Positions 36,650 to 44,764 of a stretch of DNA of 64,000 bases are shown here, in pieces; the stretch's first letter is position 1; each line of letters begins with the position of its first letter. A program made the position numbers and the translations under genes. Source of the stretch: Terrisporobacter petrolearius (lineage in GTDB: Bacteria > Bacillota > Clostridia > Peptostreptococcales > Peptostreptococcaceae); NCBI RefSeq assembly GCF_020748185.1, contig NZ_JAHZMO010000016.1:1-64000 (forward strand). The letters are read 5' to 3'. The notes beneath the pieces are model-generated. The model saw nothing but the letters and a program-made list of their open reading frames with translations. It made no database searches and was not told where the DNA came from.

Positions 36650-37702
36650 ATGAAGAGAATGGATCAAGATTTAGCTTTCATGCTTCAGTATGAAAATGTG
36701 GCATGGTATGAAGATGGAAAAGTTAGAATATTAGATAGACGTATTTACCCAACACAAGTAGAATTTGTTGAGTGTACAACACACGAAGAAGTTGCAAAAG
36801 CTATTAAAGATATGGTTACTCAAAGTGCAGGACCATATACAGCAGCAGGAATGGGAATGGCCCTAGCAGCCTTTGAAGCAAAGGACAAAAAAGAAAAAGA
36901 TCAATTGGAGTATATGGAAAAAGCATCTTACACTATTTCTCATGCAAGACCAACTACGGCCAATCGTATGGGACTTATAACAGATGGATGTTTTAAAGAA
37001 TGGAAAAAAGCCCTAGATAGTGGACAAGACCCTGTGGATGCTGTATTTAACAGAACCATAGATTCATTAAATAGAAGATATTCTACTATGGAAATAGTAG
37101 GAGAATATTTGGCTGATATGTTTCCTAAAAATGGAACAATACTTACTCAATGTTTTGGGGAGACAATTATAGGAATGATGTTACGTGCAGCTAAAAAAAG
37201 AAATAATGATATAAAAGTATACTGTGCAGAAACAAGACCTTATTTACAAGGAGCTAGACTTACATCTAGTTGTTGTTCACAAATGGGATTTGATACAACT
37301 GTAATAACAGACAATATGGTAGCTTATGCAATGGAGCATAAAAATATAGATTTATTTACATCAGCAGCAGATACAATAGCTAAAGATGGCCATATTGCAA
37401 ATAAAATAGGAACTTATCAAATTGCACTGTTAGCAAAACATTTTTCTATACCTTATTTTGTTACTGGAATACCAGATATTGATAAAGAAAAAGGTACGGA
37501 CATTATAATTGAAGAAAGAGATCCAGAGCAAGTATTAAGTTATAGAGGAATTAAAAACACTTTAGAAGAAGTTAAGGGAATTTATCCTTCCTTTGACATA
37601 ACACCACCTAGCTTAATTAGTGGTATTGTTACTGATAAAGGAATATATTCACCATATGATCTAAATAGATATTTTGATAGTGAAGTTAAAGAATTTTATT
37701 AA
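36650..37702 (+). CDS. mtnA: Divergent methylthioribose-1-phosphate isomerase (MtnA-type)
   Basis: A 350-residue aIF-2B/MtnA family enzyme. Catalytic residues are present at C168 (LTQCFGE) and D241 (SAADTIAKDG), close to C160 and D240 of Bacillus MtnA, with YCAETRPYLQGARLT and NKIGTYQIALLAKH. The substrate loop usually read VRGAPAIG is QSAGPYTAAG (about 58-67) and THCNxG is TQCFGE, so it is not a standard MtnA and could prefer 5-deoxyribose-1-phosphate. The ATG at 36650 is chosen because GAGG at 36637-36640 fits it; an earlier in-frame ATG at 36635 lacks a site. Confidence 0.85.
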   Translation: MKRMDQDLAFMLQYENVAWYEDGKVRILDRRIYPTQVEFVECTTHEEVAKAIKDMVTQSAGPYTAAGMGMALAAFEAKDKKEKDQLEYMEKASYTISHARPTTANRMGLITDGCFKEWKKALDSGQDPVDAVFNRTIDSLNRRYSTMEIVGEYLADMFPKNGTILTQCFGETIIGMMLRAAKKRNNDIKVYCAETRPYLQGARLTSSCCSQMGFDTTVITDNMVAYAMEHKNIDLFTSAADTIAKDGHIANKIGTYQIALLAKHFSIPYFVTGIPDIDKEKGTDIIIEERDPEQVLSYRGIKNTLEEVKGIYPSFDITPPSLISGIVTDKGIYSPYDLNRYFDSEVKEFY

Positions 37703-37783
37703 GTTGTTTAACAATAGAAAACTAATATACTGCTGATTGTGCACTTGCTACAAAGGCACAATTTGCATTATTTAACAATATAA

Positions 37784-37826
37784 AAAGTGTGAATTTTCCA
37801 TAGAGGGAAATTCACACTTTGTTTTA
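37784..37826 (+). terminator. Terminator of the aldolase-mtnA operon
   Basis: AAAGTGTGAATTT (37784-37796) pairs with AAATTCACACTTT (37808-37820), followed by GTTTTATTT. It may serve the convergent YvrJ gene too, whose stop codon lies within its tail. Confidence 0.87.
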
Positions 37827-37970
37827 TTTACTAAGTTTAATAATATTTTTGGATAGCTCGTTTATACTATCTGTCAAACCTTGCATCTTTCCTTCAATTC
37901 TCACCAACAAATACAGGGAAATTGCAATGGGAAAACCAAGATTTGCAATGATAGATTGAATATTATCCAT
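37824..37970 (-). CDS. YvrJ-family small membrane protein
   Basis: A 48-residue protein starting MDNIQSIIANLGFPIAISLY with one hydrophobic helix and a charged C-terminal half (RIEGKMQGLTDSINELSK). The LGFP-(I/V)-x-(I/V)-(S/A)-x-YLLVR pattern matches the YvrJ family. A GAGGTGA site lies six bases before the ATG. It follows the DUF2922 gene by 15 bases in the same direction. Function is unknown; the holin-like form is only a resemblance. Confidence 0.8.
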   Translation of the reverse strand: MDNIQSIIANLGFPIAISLYLLVRIEGKMQGLTDSINELSKNIIKLSK

Positions 37971-37985
37971 ATATATCACCTCAGT

Positions 37986-38210
37986 CTATACTTCCAAATC
38001 GTACTCAGTAGTTGTAGAATCAACCACTTTAGCAGATACACAAGTCACTATGTCATAACCTTTTGGCTGGAAGATATTTTTATTCTTTATTAAGTTCATA
38101 GCATCTATTATTTCCTGTTCACCAAGGTCCTCCCTTGGATCTTCAACAGCAACAGAAAAGCTATTTCCTAAAGTATTTTTAAACGTCATTACAAGTTTTT
38201 TCTCATTCAT
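37986..38210 (-). CDS. DUF2922 family protein
   Basis: The 74-residue product starts with KKLVMTFKNTLGNSFSVAVE followed by DPREDL and ends with a short acidic tail, which is the DUF2922 pattern. It has no signal or membrane segment. AGGAGG precedes the ATG. It is the middle member of a DUF1659-DUF2922-YvrJ set often seen together in Firmicutes. Function is unknown. Confidence 0.85.
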   Translation of the reverse strand: MNEKKLVMTFKNTLGNSFSVAVEDPREDLGEQEIIDAMNLIKNKNIFQPKGYDIVTCVSAKVVDSTTTEYDLEV

Positions 38211-38225
38211 ATTTTAACCTCCTAA

Positions 38226-38294
38226 ATTTTTTAAGTAACTCGTTGGCCCTATGAAATGTAGCGCCTACACAGTGGTTTAAGCAAAGGGAATTTT
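38226..38294. repeat. Palindromic intergenic repeat between DUF1659 and DUF2922 genes
   Basis: Contains CTCGTTGGCCCTATGAAATG, then TAGCGCCTACACAGTGG and TTTAAGCAAAGGGAATTTT, matching the second module of the elements at 47400 and 56858. It splits a normally compact small-gene set. Confidence 0.75.
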
Positions 38295-38295
38295 A

Positions 38296-38517
38296 CTACT
38301 CTGATAAAGAAGAGTTATCCACTCTGTTTGTACCAGCTAAAGTGTGTTGTTGCATAGCTGCTAGAGCATTTACTACAGCCATAATATCCTCATTTGAAGC
38401 ACCTGACTTTATACTGGAAAAAGTCTTAGTTTTTACTATTCTGTCTCCATTTAAATCTGTACCATGATCAAATTTAACCTTTATAGATGACGCATTGGGT
38501 GTTGAAACAACTGCCAT
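38296..38517 (-). CDS. DUF1659 family protein
   Basis: This 73-residue protein begins MAVVSTPNASSIKVKFDHG and contains KTKTFSSIKSGASNEDIMAV, the DUF1659 signature. It is soluble in appearance. AAGGAGG precedes the ATG. It is probably co-transcribed with the DUF2922 and YvrJ genes downstream, although a repeat element sits in the 85-base gap. Function is unknown. Confidence 0.85.
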   Translation of the reverse strand: MAVVSTPNASSIKVKFDHGTDLNGDRIVKTKTFSSIKSGASNEDIMAVVNALAAMQQHTLAGTNRVDNSSLSE

Positions 38518-38548
38518 ATTATTACCTCCTTAAGATTTTTTTGAAAGG

Positions 38549-38586
38549 ATATATCGCCTATGACATGAGCCTTGCGAATTTTATTT
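38549..38586. repeat. Degenerate fragment of the palindromic repeat
   Basis: ATATCGCCTATGACATGAGC followed by CTTGCGAATTTTATTT resembles the end module (GGCGATATGAGCGAAGCGAATTTTT) found elsewhere, with changes. The match is partial. Confidence 0.35.
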
Positions 38587-38671
38587 GTGAGCTCCCTTTC
38601 TATTTAAATAATAGTTGGGAAATTAAAAATAAAGTTGAAAAAAATATTTAGAAGTTATATGTTAGAATAAA

Positions 38672-38794
38672 CTTAGATTTAATTTAGTACTTAGAAATGT
38701 AAACCCTAGTGACCATAAAGAAGCAGTAGATCAGTTTGATAAGTTATTTGAAGAGAAGAAAAAAGAAGTTAGAGAAGGTCAACTTAAGATGTAA
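38672..38794 (+). pseudogene. Possible remnant of a gene 3' end
   Basis: One frame reads open without a start codon and ends in the acidic/basic stretch FDKLFEEKKKEVREGQLKM before a TAA at 38792-38794. The composition looks protein-like, but no start, ribosome site or family could be recognised. Confidence 0.25.
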
Positions 38795-38797
38795 CAT

Positions 38798-38836
38798 AAA
38801 AAGCCATATTGAGTAAAATCTCAATATGGCCTTTTA
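38798..38836. terminator. Bidirectional terminator downstream of DUF1097
   Basis: AAAAGCCATATTGAG pairs with CTCAATATGGCCTTTT. A run on one side and T run on the other allow use on both strands. Confidence 0.85.
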
Positions 38837-38861
38837 TATATATATAATGAAGTAAATACTT

Positions 38862-39365
38862 TTATTCAGCTTGTACATCACTATCATTAGGGTTATTATT
38901 TGTTACAACTTTATAGAACCAGTCTCCACCCTTATCACAACATATACCAAGTAGAGCACCAAGTAATAAAGAAGGAATTAATAACATCCAATTACCGGCA
39001 GCAGCAAATGTTGAAAAACATCCCATAAAAGTACCAGGGATAAAATCAAACCATTTTGATTTACCTATGATACACATTACAAATGTAACTATAGCACACC
39101 AAACACCTGTAGTACCAAGTACTGGAACTAAACCAGATAAGAATATAATTGTCATACCACAAAGAACACCAGCCATGTTTGGTAAGATAGTTTTTCTCAA
39201 TCCTTCAACTCCATGATGACCACTGGCAAAGTATGTAGTACATCCAGCGAAACCAGCCCAGGTAAACAGTCCTAGAGAACCAGAACCCCAAGCCCAGATA
39301 CCACAAAGGACGCCAGTTACTATTCCAAGTGCACATATATAGCTCATTTTTTTCATAGCATTCAC
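38862..39365 (-). CDS. DUF1097 membrane protein
   Basis: A 167-residue protein with about five membrane segments and a polar C-terminal tail. GIWAWGSGSLGLFTWAGFAG and TTYFASG near residues 22-48 fit DUF1097. Its ATG begins one base after the dihydropyrimidinase stop codon, so the two are translated together. Presence in a pyrimidine-degradation operon suggests a channel or carrier for an intermediate, but nothing in the sequence proves this. Confidence 0.8.
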   Translation of the reverse strand: MNAMKKMSYICALGIVTGVLCGIWAWGSGSLGLFTWAGFAGCTTYFASGHHGVEGLRKTILPNMAGVLCGMTIIFLSGLVPVLGTTGVWCAIVTFVMCIIGKSKWFDFIPGTFMGCFSTFAAAGNWMLLIPSLLLGALLGICCDKGGDWFYKVVTNNNPNDSDVQAE

Positions 39366-40739
39366 CTATAACACTATGGATTTGCCACGTTTGATAAATT
39401 CACCACGGTTGTTTTCACCTATATATTCACCATCTTTAGCTATAACATCACCTCTAGATAATGTCATAACAGGATATCCATTAACTTTTATACCTTCAAA
39501 AGCAGTATAGTCAACATTTTCATGAAGTACATCTTTTGTTAAAGTAACTTCTTTGTTTTCATCATATAATACTAAGTCTGCGTCGCTTCCTACAGCTATT
39601 GTACCTTTTTTAGGATACATACCAAATATTTTTGCCACGTTTGTAGAAGTAACCTCAACAACTTTATTTAAAGATAAACCATGTTTTGGCCCTTCAGAAA
39701 GCATTATAGACATTCTAGTTTCTATACCAGGTCCACCATTTGGTATTTTAGTAAAATCATCTTTTCCTAATTCTTTTTGTTTCATAAAGAATGGGCAGTG
39801 ATCAGTTGCAACTGTTTGTATTACGCCATCTTTTAATTGTTGCCATATGTAATCCCAGTTTTTGTTACTACGTAGAGGAGGTGACATTACATATTTAGCA
39901 CCATTGAATCCTGGCTCATCGTAGTTATCTTCTGATAACATAACGTATTGAGGACAAGTTTCTCCCATTATTGGAAGTCCAGCTTCACGAGCTTCTTTTA
40001 TTCTAGAAATTGATTCTTCACAACTATTGTGAACTATATAAAGAGGAGCATTTGTTAATTTAGCAAGAGTAATAGCTCTATTAGCAGCTTCGCCTTCACA
40101 TGTTGCTGGTCTAGAAACAGCATGATATTTAGGTTCAGTTTTACCAGCTTCTAAAAGTTGTTTAGTTCTGTGATTTATAACATGATAGTTTTCACAGTGA
40201 ACACCAACTAAAGCTCCGTGTTCTTTTGATTTTTCTAATATATTCATAAATGCAGCATCATTTACTCTCATAGCATCATAAACCATAAATACTTTGAAAC
40301 TAGTTATACCTTCTTTAACCATTGTAGGTATTTCAGCTAAAGCATTTTCGTCAGCTTTTGTTATAGCAACATGAAGACCGTAGTCTACACATGATTTAGA
40401 ACCTTTTTCTTTCCAAATGCTAACTGCATCGGCTAATGTTCCACCAGCAGGTTGTATAGAGTAGTCTATAAAAGAAGTAGTACCACCTATAGCAGCAGCT
40501 TTAGAACCAGATTCGAAGTCGTCACTTGAAAAAGTTCCACCAAAAGGCATATCTAAGTGAGTATGTGCATCTATACCACCAGGTATTATTAATTTACCAG
40601 CAGCATCTATTACATTATCACATTCTAAGTTTTGGCTTATTTCAACTATTATTCCGTCCTTTATTCCTATATCACCTTTATATGTATCAGAAGCAGTTAC
40701 TATTGTACCATTTTTTATTACTTTATCAAATTTACTCAT
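39366..40739 (-). CDS. hydA: Dihydropyrimidinase (D-hydantoinase)
   Basis: The 457-residue cyclic amidohydrolase has all expected metal ligands: H59 and H61 (DAHTHLD), the carboxylated lysine K149 (SFKVFMVY), H181 (GVHCEN), H237 (YIVHNS) and D313 (ATDHCPF). It opens dihydrouracil or dihydrothymine to the N-carbamoyl-beta-amino acid. The M20 carbamoylase gene lies upstream in the same operon, and PreT/PreA, which make its substrate, are nearby on the other strand. Confidence 0.93.
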   Translation of the reverse strand: MSKFDKVIKNGTIVTASDTYKGDIGIKDGIIVEISQNLECDNVIDAAGKLIIPGGIDAHTHLDMPFGGTFSSDDFESGSKAAAIGGTTSFIDYSIQPAGGTLADAVSIWKEKGSKSCVDYGLHVAITKADENALAEIPTMVKEGITSFKVFMVYDAMRVNDAAFMNILEKSKEHGALVGVHCENYHVINHRTKQLLEAGKTEPKYHAVSRPATCEGEAANRAITLAKLTNAPLYIVHNSCEESISRIKEAREAGLPIMGETCPQYVMLSEDNYDEPGFNGAKYVMSPPLRSNKNWDYIWQQLKDGVIQTVATDHCPFFMKQKELGKDDFTKIPNGGPGIETRMSIMLSEGPKHGLSLNKVVEVTSTNVAKIFGMYPKKGTIAVGSDADLVLYDENKEVTLTKDVLHENVDYTAFEGIKVNGYPVMTLSRGDVIAKDGEYIGENNRGEFIKRGKSIVL

Positions 40740-40789
40740 AATTTCCTCCTCAAATTTTTAAATTATTTTAAATTATGAATGTTTAATTA

Positions 40790-42055
40790 TTAGTCTTCTA
40801 AATCAGCTTTTAATACAGCGTTTAATAAAACAGTAGCTCCGTTAGCACATTGCTCTGGAGTAGAGTATTCTTGTTCACAGTGAGAATGTCCATCTTTTGA
40901 AACAACAAATATCATAGTTGTTGGCATTAAGTAATTTACGAACTGAGCATCATGTCCAGCACCTGAGTTAATGTATTGGTGAGGTATATTTAATTCTTCA
41001 GCAGATTTTTTTACAAAGTTTACTAGTTCTTTATCGAAGTAAACAGTGTCTCTATTCCAAGCTAATTGAACTTCACATTTACATCTAGCCCATTCTTTAC
41101 TTTCTAAACTTTTAACTATTTCATATACTTTTGCTAATAATTCTTGATCTTCGTGACGAACGTCTATAGAGAATTCAACAAAATCAGGTATTACTGTATG
41201 TACACATGGGTGACATACTATTTCACCAGTTGTATAAACTAATTCTTTATTTCCTAATTTATCGATTTCTTCATGTAGATAGCAAAGAGCTTGAGATGCA
41301 GCATATAAAGCGTCTTGACGCTTGTGCATTGGAGTTGTACCAGCATGATCAGATTGACCATGGAATTTTATACGGCAGTTAAACATTCCAAGAACACAAG
41401 TAACAACACCAACATCATTGCCAGCATCTTCTAAGATAGGACCTTGTTCTATGTGAAGTTCAAACATACATTTATATTTATCAACATTTAAACGATTTTC
41501 TTTTTTACCTTTGTATTTGAAGTTAGCTAATTGAGAACCAAAAGTAGTTGTTTTATCTAACACGCTTTTAGAATTCATCATATTATCATATTCAAAGTTT
41601 TTAGCAATTTCACCAGGAAGTACATCATGACATACTATACCAGAACACATCATTGCTGGTGGATATAGAGAACCTTCTTCATTTGTCCATATCATAGCAG
41701 TAAGTGGATGTTTGTGAGAAATTTTTTCAGCAGCAACAGTTTCTAACACTTCCATAGCGCCCATTACTCCTAAAATACCATCATAGTTACCACCATTTTT
41801 TACAGAGTCACAGTGAGAACCCATTACAATTCTTTTTGCATTAGGATCTGTACCAGGTAATGTAGCGTACATGTTGGCCATATCATCTGTTTCTATAACT
41901 GCACCAATTGCTTCCATTCTTTTAACAAACTCATTTCTAGCTTGAAGAGCTTCAGGAGATAATGAATATCTTGTTATTCCGCCATGTCCAGCATCTCCAA
42001 ACTTTGAAAATGTTTTTATTTTATCTTCCATTCTTTCAGTACTACATCTAAACAT
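40790..42055 (-). CDS. M20 amidohydrolase, probable N-carbamoyl-beta-alanine amidohydrolase
   Basis: A 421-residue HyuC/AllC-type enzyme. Metal ligands are visible as H81 (MGSHCDS), D92 (NYDGILG), E126/E127 (TNEEGS) and H201 (LHIEQGP), with a dimerisation domain between and FHGQSDHAGTTPMHKRQDA near 235. GGAGGGAAG precedes the ATG. It should hydrolyse N-carbamoyl-beta-alanine or -aminoisobutyrate to the beta-amino acid, CO2 and ammonia. The family also includes allantoate hydrolases, but the dihydropyrimidinase next to it favours the pyrimidine route. It is the first gene of a leftward operon. Confidence 0.87.
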   Translation of the reverse strand: MFRCSTERMEDKIKTFSKFGDAGHGGITRYSLSPEALQARNEFVKRMEAIGAVIETDDMANMYATLPGTDPNAKRIVMGSHCDSVKNGGNYDGILGVMGAMEVLETVAAEKISHKHPLTAMIWTNEEGSLYPPAMMCSGIVCHDVLPGEIAKNFEYDNMMNSKSVLDKTTTFGSQLANFKYKGKKENRLNVDKYKCMFELHIEQGPILEDAGNDVGVVTCVLGMFNCRIKFHGQSDHAGTTPMHKRQDALYAASQALCYLHEEIDKLGNKELVYTTGEIVCHPCVHTVIPDFVEFSIDVRHEDQELLAKVYEIVKSLESKEWARCKCEVQLAWNRDTVYFDKELVNFVKKSAEELNIPHQYINSGAGHDAQFVNYLMPTTMIFVVSKDGHSHCEQEYSTPEQCANGATVLLNAVLKADLED

Positions 42056-42096
42056 ACAAACTTCCCTCCATATAATTAAATTGATATAAGAAAAAA

Positions 42097-42110
42097 TGTA
42101 AACGTTTACA
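42097..42110. promoter_or_regulatory. Perfect operator palindrome upstream of the carbamoylase operon
   Basis: TGTAAACGTTTACA is identical to the site at 44589-44602. It lies just after the predicted start (about 42120, leftward) of the promoter at 42155-42127. It fits both a LacI-family operator and a CcpA cre box. Confidence 0.8.
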
Positions 42111-42126
42111 CGCTTTCTATAATAAA

Positions 42127-42155
42127 TATATAAGGCTATTAAGTTAGAAAGTCAA
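42127..42155 (-). promoter_or_regulatory. Promoter of the carbamoylase-dihydropyrimidinase operon
   Basis: On the minus strand TTGACT (42155-42150) and TATATA (42132-42127) are spaced by 17 bases. Confidence 0.75.
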
Positions 42156-42301
42156 CTAAAAGAATAAATTTTTAACTATTCAAAAATGGAATACGATAAT
42201 TATATAACAATAATCTCAATTTGAAATCGTTGCAGTAATAAGAAAACTTAGTTAAAATAAAAATGAATCAAAGATTATAAAATAGTTGGGGAAGGTAAAT
42301 T

Positions 42302-43327
42302 ATGGATATACGTGAAATTGCAAAAAAAGCTGGTGTATCAGTAGCAACTGTATCCAGGGTGCAAAATCATCCAGAAACAGTTGCAAAAGCAACGAGGGAG
42401 AAAGTTCAGGCTGTTATAGATGAATGTCACTATACACCCAATTGGTTTGCTAGAGGTATGAACATAGGTAAAGCAGAAACAATTGGAATAATTGTTCCTG
42501 ACATATTAAATCCAAGTTACATGGAAATTATAAAAGGTATTGAGGATATTATGTCAGAAAGTGGCTATATCACAGTTATTTGTGATGGTTCCTATAATTG
42601 TCAAAAAGAAGAAGAGAGTATAGACAGCTTAATCAAAAGAAATACTGATGGGCTAATAATTATTTCAAGTTCAATAAGCCGTAAGAAGTTACTTTCAATT
42701 AAATCCAAAGGAATTCCAATAGTGTCTATAGGGGAAAGTAATGCTTGTAAAGAGATTGATACAGTAAAAATTGATTATGAAAAAGCAAGTTACAAAGCTA
42801 CAAAGCATTTGATTGACATTGGATATGATAAAATAGCTATAATAAACGGTCCAAAAGAAAAGAGAGAAAACGCTCTAAGATTAGAGGGTTTTAAGAGAGC
42901 TTTGAAGAATAGTAATATTAATATTGAAAATAATTATATTCTACATTCTCAAATATCTCTAGATGAAGGGTATTTACTAACTAAGAAGTTGCTTAAGCTA
43001 AAAAATCCTCCAAGAGCAATTTTTGCTGCAAATGATATTTTTGCTTTTGCATCAATGGCAGCGTTAAGAGATAACGATATAAAAGTACCAGAGGATATAG
43101 CTGTTATAGGGTTTGATAATATTCAGCTTTCTAGAATGATTGAATCAAAATTAACAACAGTAATAAATCCTCTACATAAGCAAGGTGTTTTGGGAGCTAG
43201 ATTATTAATAGATATTATTAATAACCAAGAGTCTGAAGATAGTTTTACTCAAGAGATAATGCTAGAAACAAAGATTAAAATACGCAAATCATGTGGATAT
43301 GGTAATAGAATAGGGGAGATATTTTAA
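42302..43327 (+). CDS. LacI-family regulator of pyrimidine degradation
   Basis: A 341-residue repressor with N-terminal helix-turn-helix MDIREIAKKAGVSVATVSRV (the next residues are QN where LN is usual), hinge region YTPNWFARGM and a ligand domain (ETIGIIVPDILNPSYMEIIK). GGGGAAGG precedes the ATG. It lies between the two pyrimidine operons, each of which has a TGTAAACGTTTACA site after its promoter, so it is the natural candidate to bind them. CcpA is an alternative. The next gene starts two bases after its stop. Confidence 0.88.
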   Translation: MDIREIAKKAGVSVATVSRVQNHPETVAKATREKVQAVIDECHYTPNWFARGMNIGKAETIGIIVPDILNPSYMEIIKGIEDIMSESGYITVICDGSYNCQKEEESIDSLIKRNTDGLIIISSSISRKKLLSIKSKGIPIVSIGESNACKEIDTVKIDYEKASYKATKHLIDIGYDKIAIINGPKEKRENALRLEGFKRALKNSNINIENNYILHSQISLDEGYLLTKKLLKLKNPPRAIFAANDIFAFASMAALRDNDIKVPEDIAVIGFDNIQLSRMIESKLTTVINPLHKQGVLGARLLIDIINNQESEDSFTQEIMLETKIKIRKSCGYGNRIGEIF

Positions 43328-43329
43328 TT

Positions 43330-44445
43330 ATGTTAGAGACGAACTTCATGGGATTAAAACTAAAAAATCCAATTATTGTTTCAGCTGGCCCTTGGAATGG
43401 GGATGGGAAAAAATTAAGAAATAATTTAAAAGCTGGGGCAGGAGCTGTAATTACAGAAACCATAGTAAGTGATCCATATTCGAAGATAAGTGAACAAGTA
43501 GCATACAATGGTCAAGGATTGCAAAATATAAGATTTTATAGTCGTTTTCAATTGGAAAGATGGAAAGAAGAGTTAAAGATAGCCAAAAGTGATGGGGGAG
43601 TTGTTATTACAAGTATTTCAGGTCACTCACCATCAGAAGTTACATATTTAGCAAAAAAACTAGAAAAGTATGGTGCAGATGCCATTGAGATATCTTTATC
43701 AAGTCCTTTAGGCGAAGGAGTAGAAGTTCCTTGTTCTGATCAAAATTTTGTTTACGACATAGTAAAACATGTGGTGGAAAATGTTAAAATACCAGTTATG
43801 GTAAAGTTATCTCAACATGTAAATAATATAAGTGAAGTATCAAAAGCAGCAAAAAATGCTGGAGCAAGTGGAATAAGTGCCATAAATACTATAAGATGTA
43901 TTTTAGGTGTAAATATTGAAAAAGGAGTTCCCCTACTACCAACCTATGGTGGATATTCTGGAGCACCTATTAGACCAATTGCTTTGGCAAGTGTAGCATC
44001 TATTGCTCAATCAGTTGATATTCCTATTTGTGGTGTAGGAGGAGTAGAAAACTATGAAAATGTAATAGAGTATATGATGCTGGGCGCATCAGCAGTACAA
44101 ATTGGTACAGCTCTTATGTTAAATGGAGATAGTATAATTGGAAAAATAGAAAATGATTTGGAAAAATGGTGTACAGATAAAAAAATCAGCTCAATAGATG
44201 AAATACGTGGAAAGGCTTTAGAGCAGATAAAACCTTTAGATGAATTATCTTTGCAACCTATGACATGTAAATGTGATGACAAATCTTGCAAGGAAGATTG
44301 TAATTTATGTATTGAATATTGTTTGGAAAATGCAATAGAAGCTGTTAATAATAAAATAAAAATTGATAAACTTAAATGCATAGGTTGTGGCCTTTGCGTT
44401 CATATTTGTCCTACAAATAAATTACAAATTTATGATGAAAATTAA
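43330..44445 (+). CDS. PreA-like dihydroorotate/dihydropyrimidine dehydrogenase paralogue with ferredoxin domain
   Basis: This 371-residue protein pairs a DHOD-type TIM barrel (LKLKNPIIVSAGPWNGDGK, GASGISAINT, GVGGVENYENVIEYMMLGAS) with a C-terminal cysteine-rich region (CKCDDKSCKEDC, then CIGCGLCVHICP) that should hold iron-sulfur clusters. Where PreA has the active-site Cys in NFSCP, this protein has SLSSP, a Ser. The substrate may therefore differ. It is co-transcribed with the LacI regulator and ends at a terminator, separate from preT-preA. Confidence 0.8.
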   Translation: MLETNFMGLKLKNPIIVSAGPWNGDGKKLRNNLKAGAGAVITETIVSDPYSKISEQVAYNGQGLQNIRFYSRFQLERWKEELKIAKSDGGVVITSISGHSPSEVTYLAKKLEKYGADAIEISLSSPLGEGVEVPCSDQNFVYDIVKHVVENVKIPVMVKLSQHVNNISEVSKAAKNAGASGISAINTIRCILGVNIEKGVPLLPTYGGYSGAPIRPIALASVASIAQSVDIPICGVGGVENYENVIEYMMLGASAVQIGTALMLNGDSIIGKIENDLEKWCTDKKISSIDEIRGKALEQIKPLDELSLQPMTCKCDDKSCKEDCNLCIEYCLENAIEAVNNKIKIDKLKCIGCGLCVHICPTNKLQIYDEN

Positions 44446-44451
44446 TATATT

Positions 44452-44491
44452 AAAAGGGTGCTGTATAAGGGATTATATGGCACCTTTTTAA
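44452..44491 (+). terminator. Terminator after the LacI/PreA-like operon
   Basis: AAAAGGGTGC (44452-44461) pairs with GCACCTTTTT (44480-44489). Confidence 0.8.
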
Positions 44492-44543
44492 TTTAGGCCC
44501 AAAAAAACTTTAACAAAAAAATAACAAAAAAATCATTTTCTTG

Positions 44544-44572
44544 TTGACATTAACAAAAAATGGAATTATAAC
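44544..44572 (+). promoter_or_regulatory. Promoter of the preT-preA operon
   Basis: Consensus TTGACA (44544-44549) and TATAAC (44567-44572) are spaced by 17 bases. The start would be near 44579, leaving a leader of about 185 bases with no further gene. A weak AAGCC/GGCTT hairpin lies at 44718-44735. Confidence 0.8.
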
Positions 44573-44586
44573 TTAAGTATAAACGT

Positions 44587-44604
44587 AATGTAAACGTTTA
44601 CATT
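44587..44604. promoter_or_regulatory. Perfect 18-base operator palindrome of preT-preA
   Basis: AATGTAAACGTTTACATT lies about ten bases beyond the predicted start of transcription, placed to block elongation or open-complex escape. Its core equals the site at 42097-42110. Confidence 0.8.
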
Positions 44605-44764
44605 AAAGTCCTTGTTCTTAAAGAAAGGAGTACAACAAAAAGAAGTATTAACAATTGGGTTAAGGGTAAGGCAAATAGGTATATGTTAGGTATAGGTATA
44701 TGTACGAATGCAACAAAGCCTTATTGTGGCTTAAAATAAAAATAGTTTAGAAAGGAAAATAAAA

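Noticed and set aside
44603-44764. Riboswitch in the preT leader
   Set aside because: Only a weak five-pair stem is visible, with no terminator or known motif. A long leader alone is not evidence.
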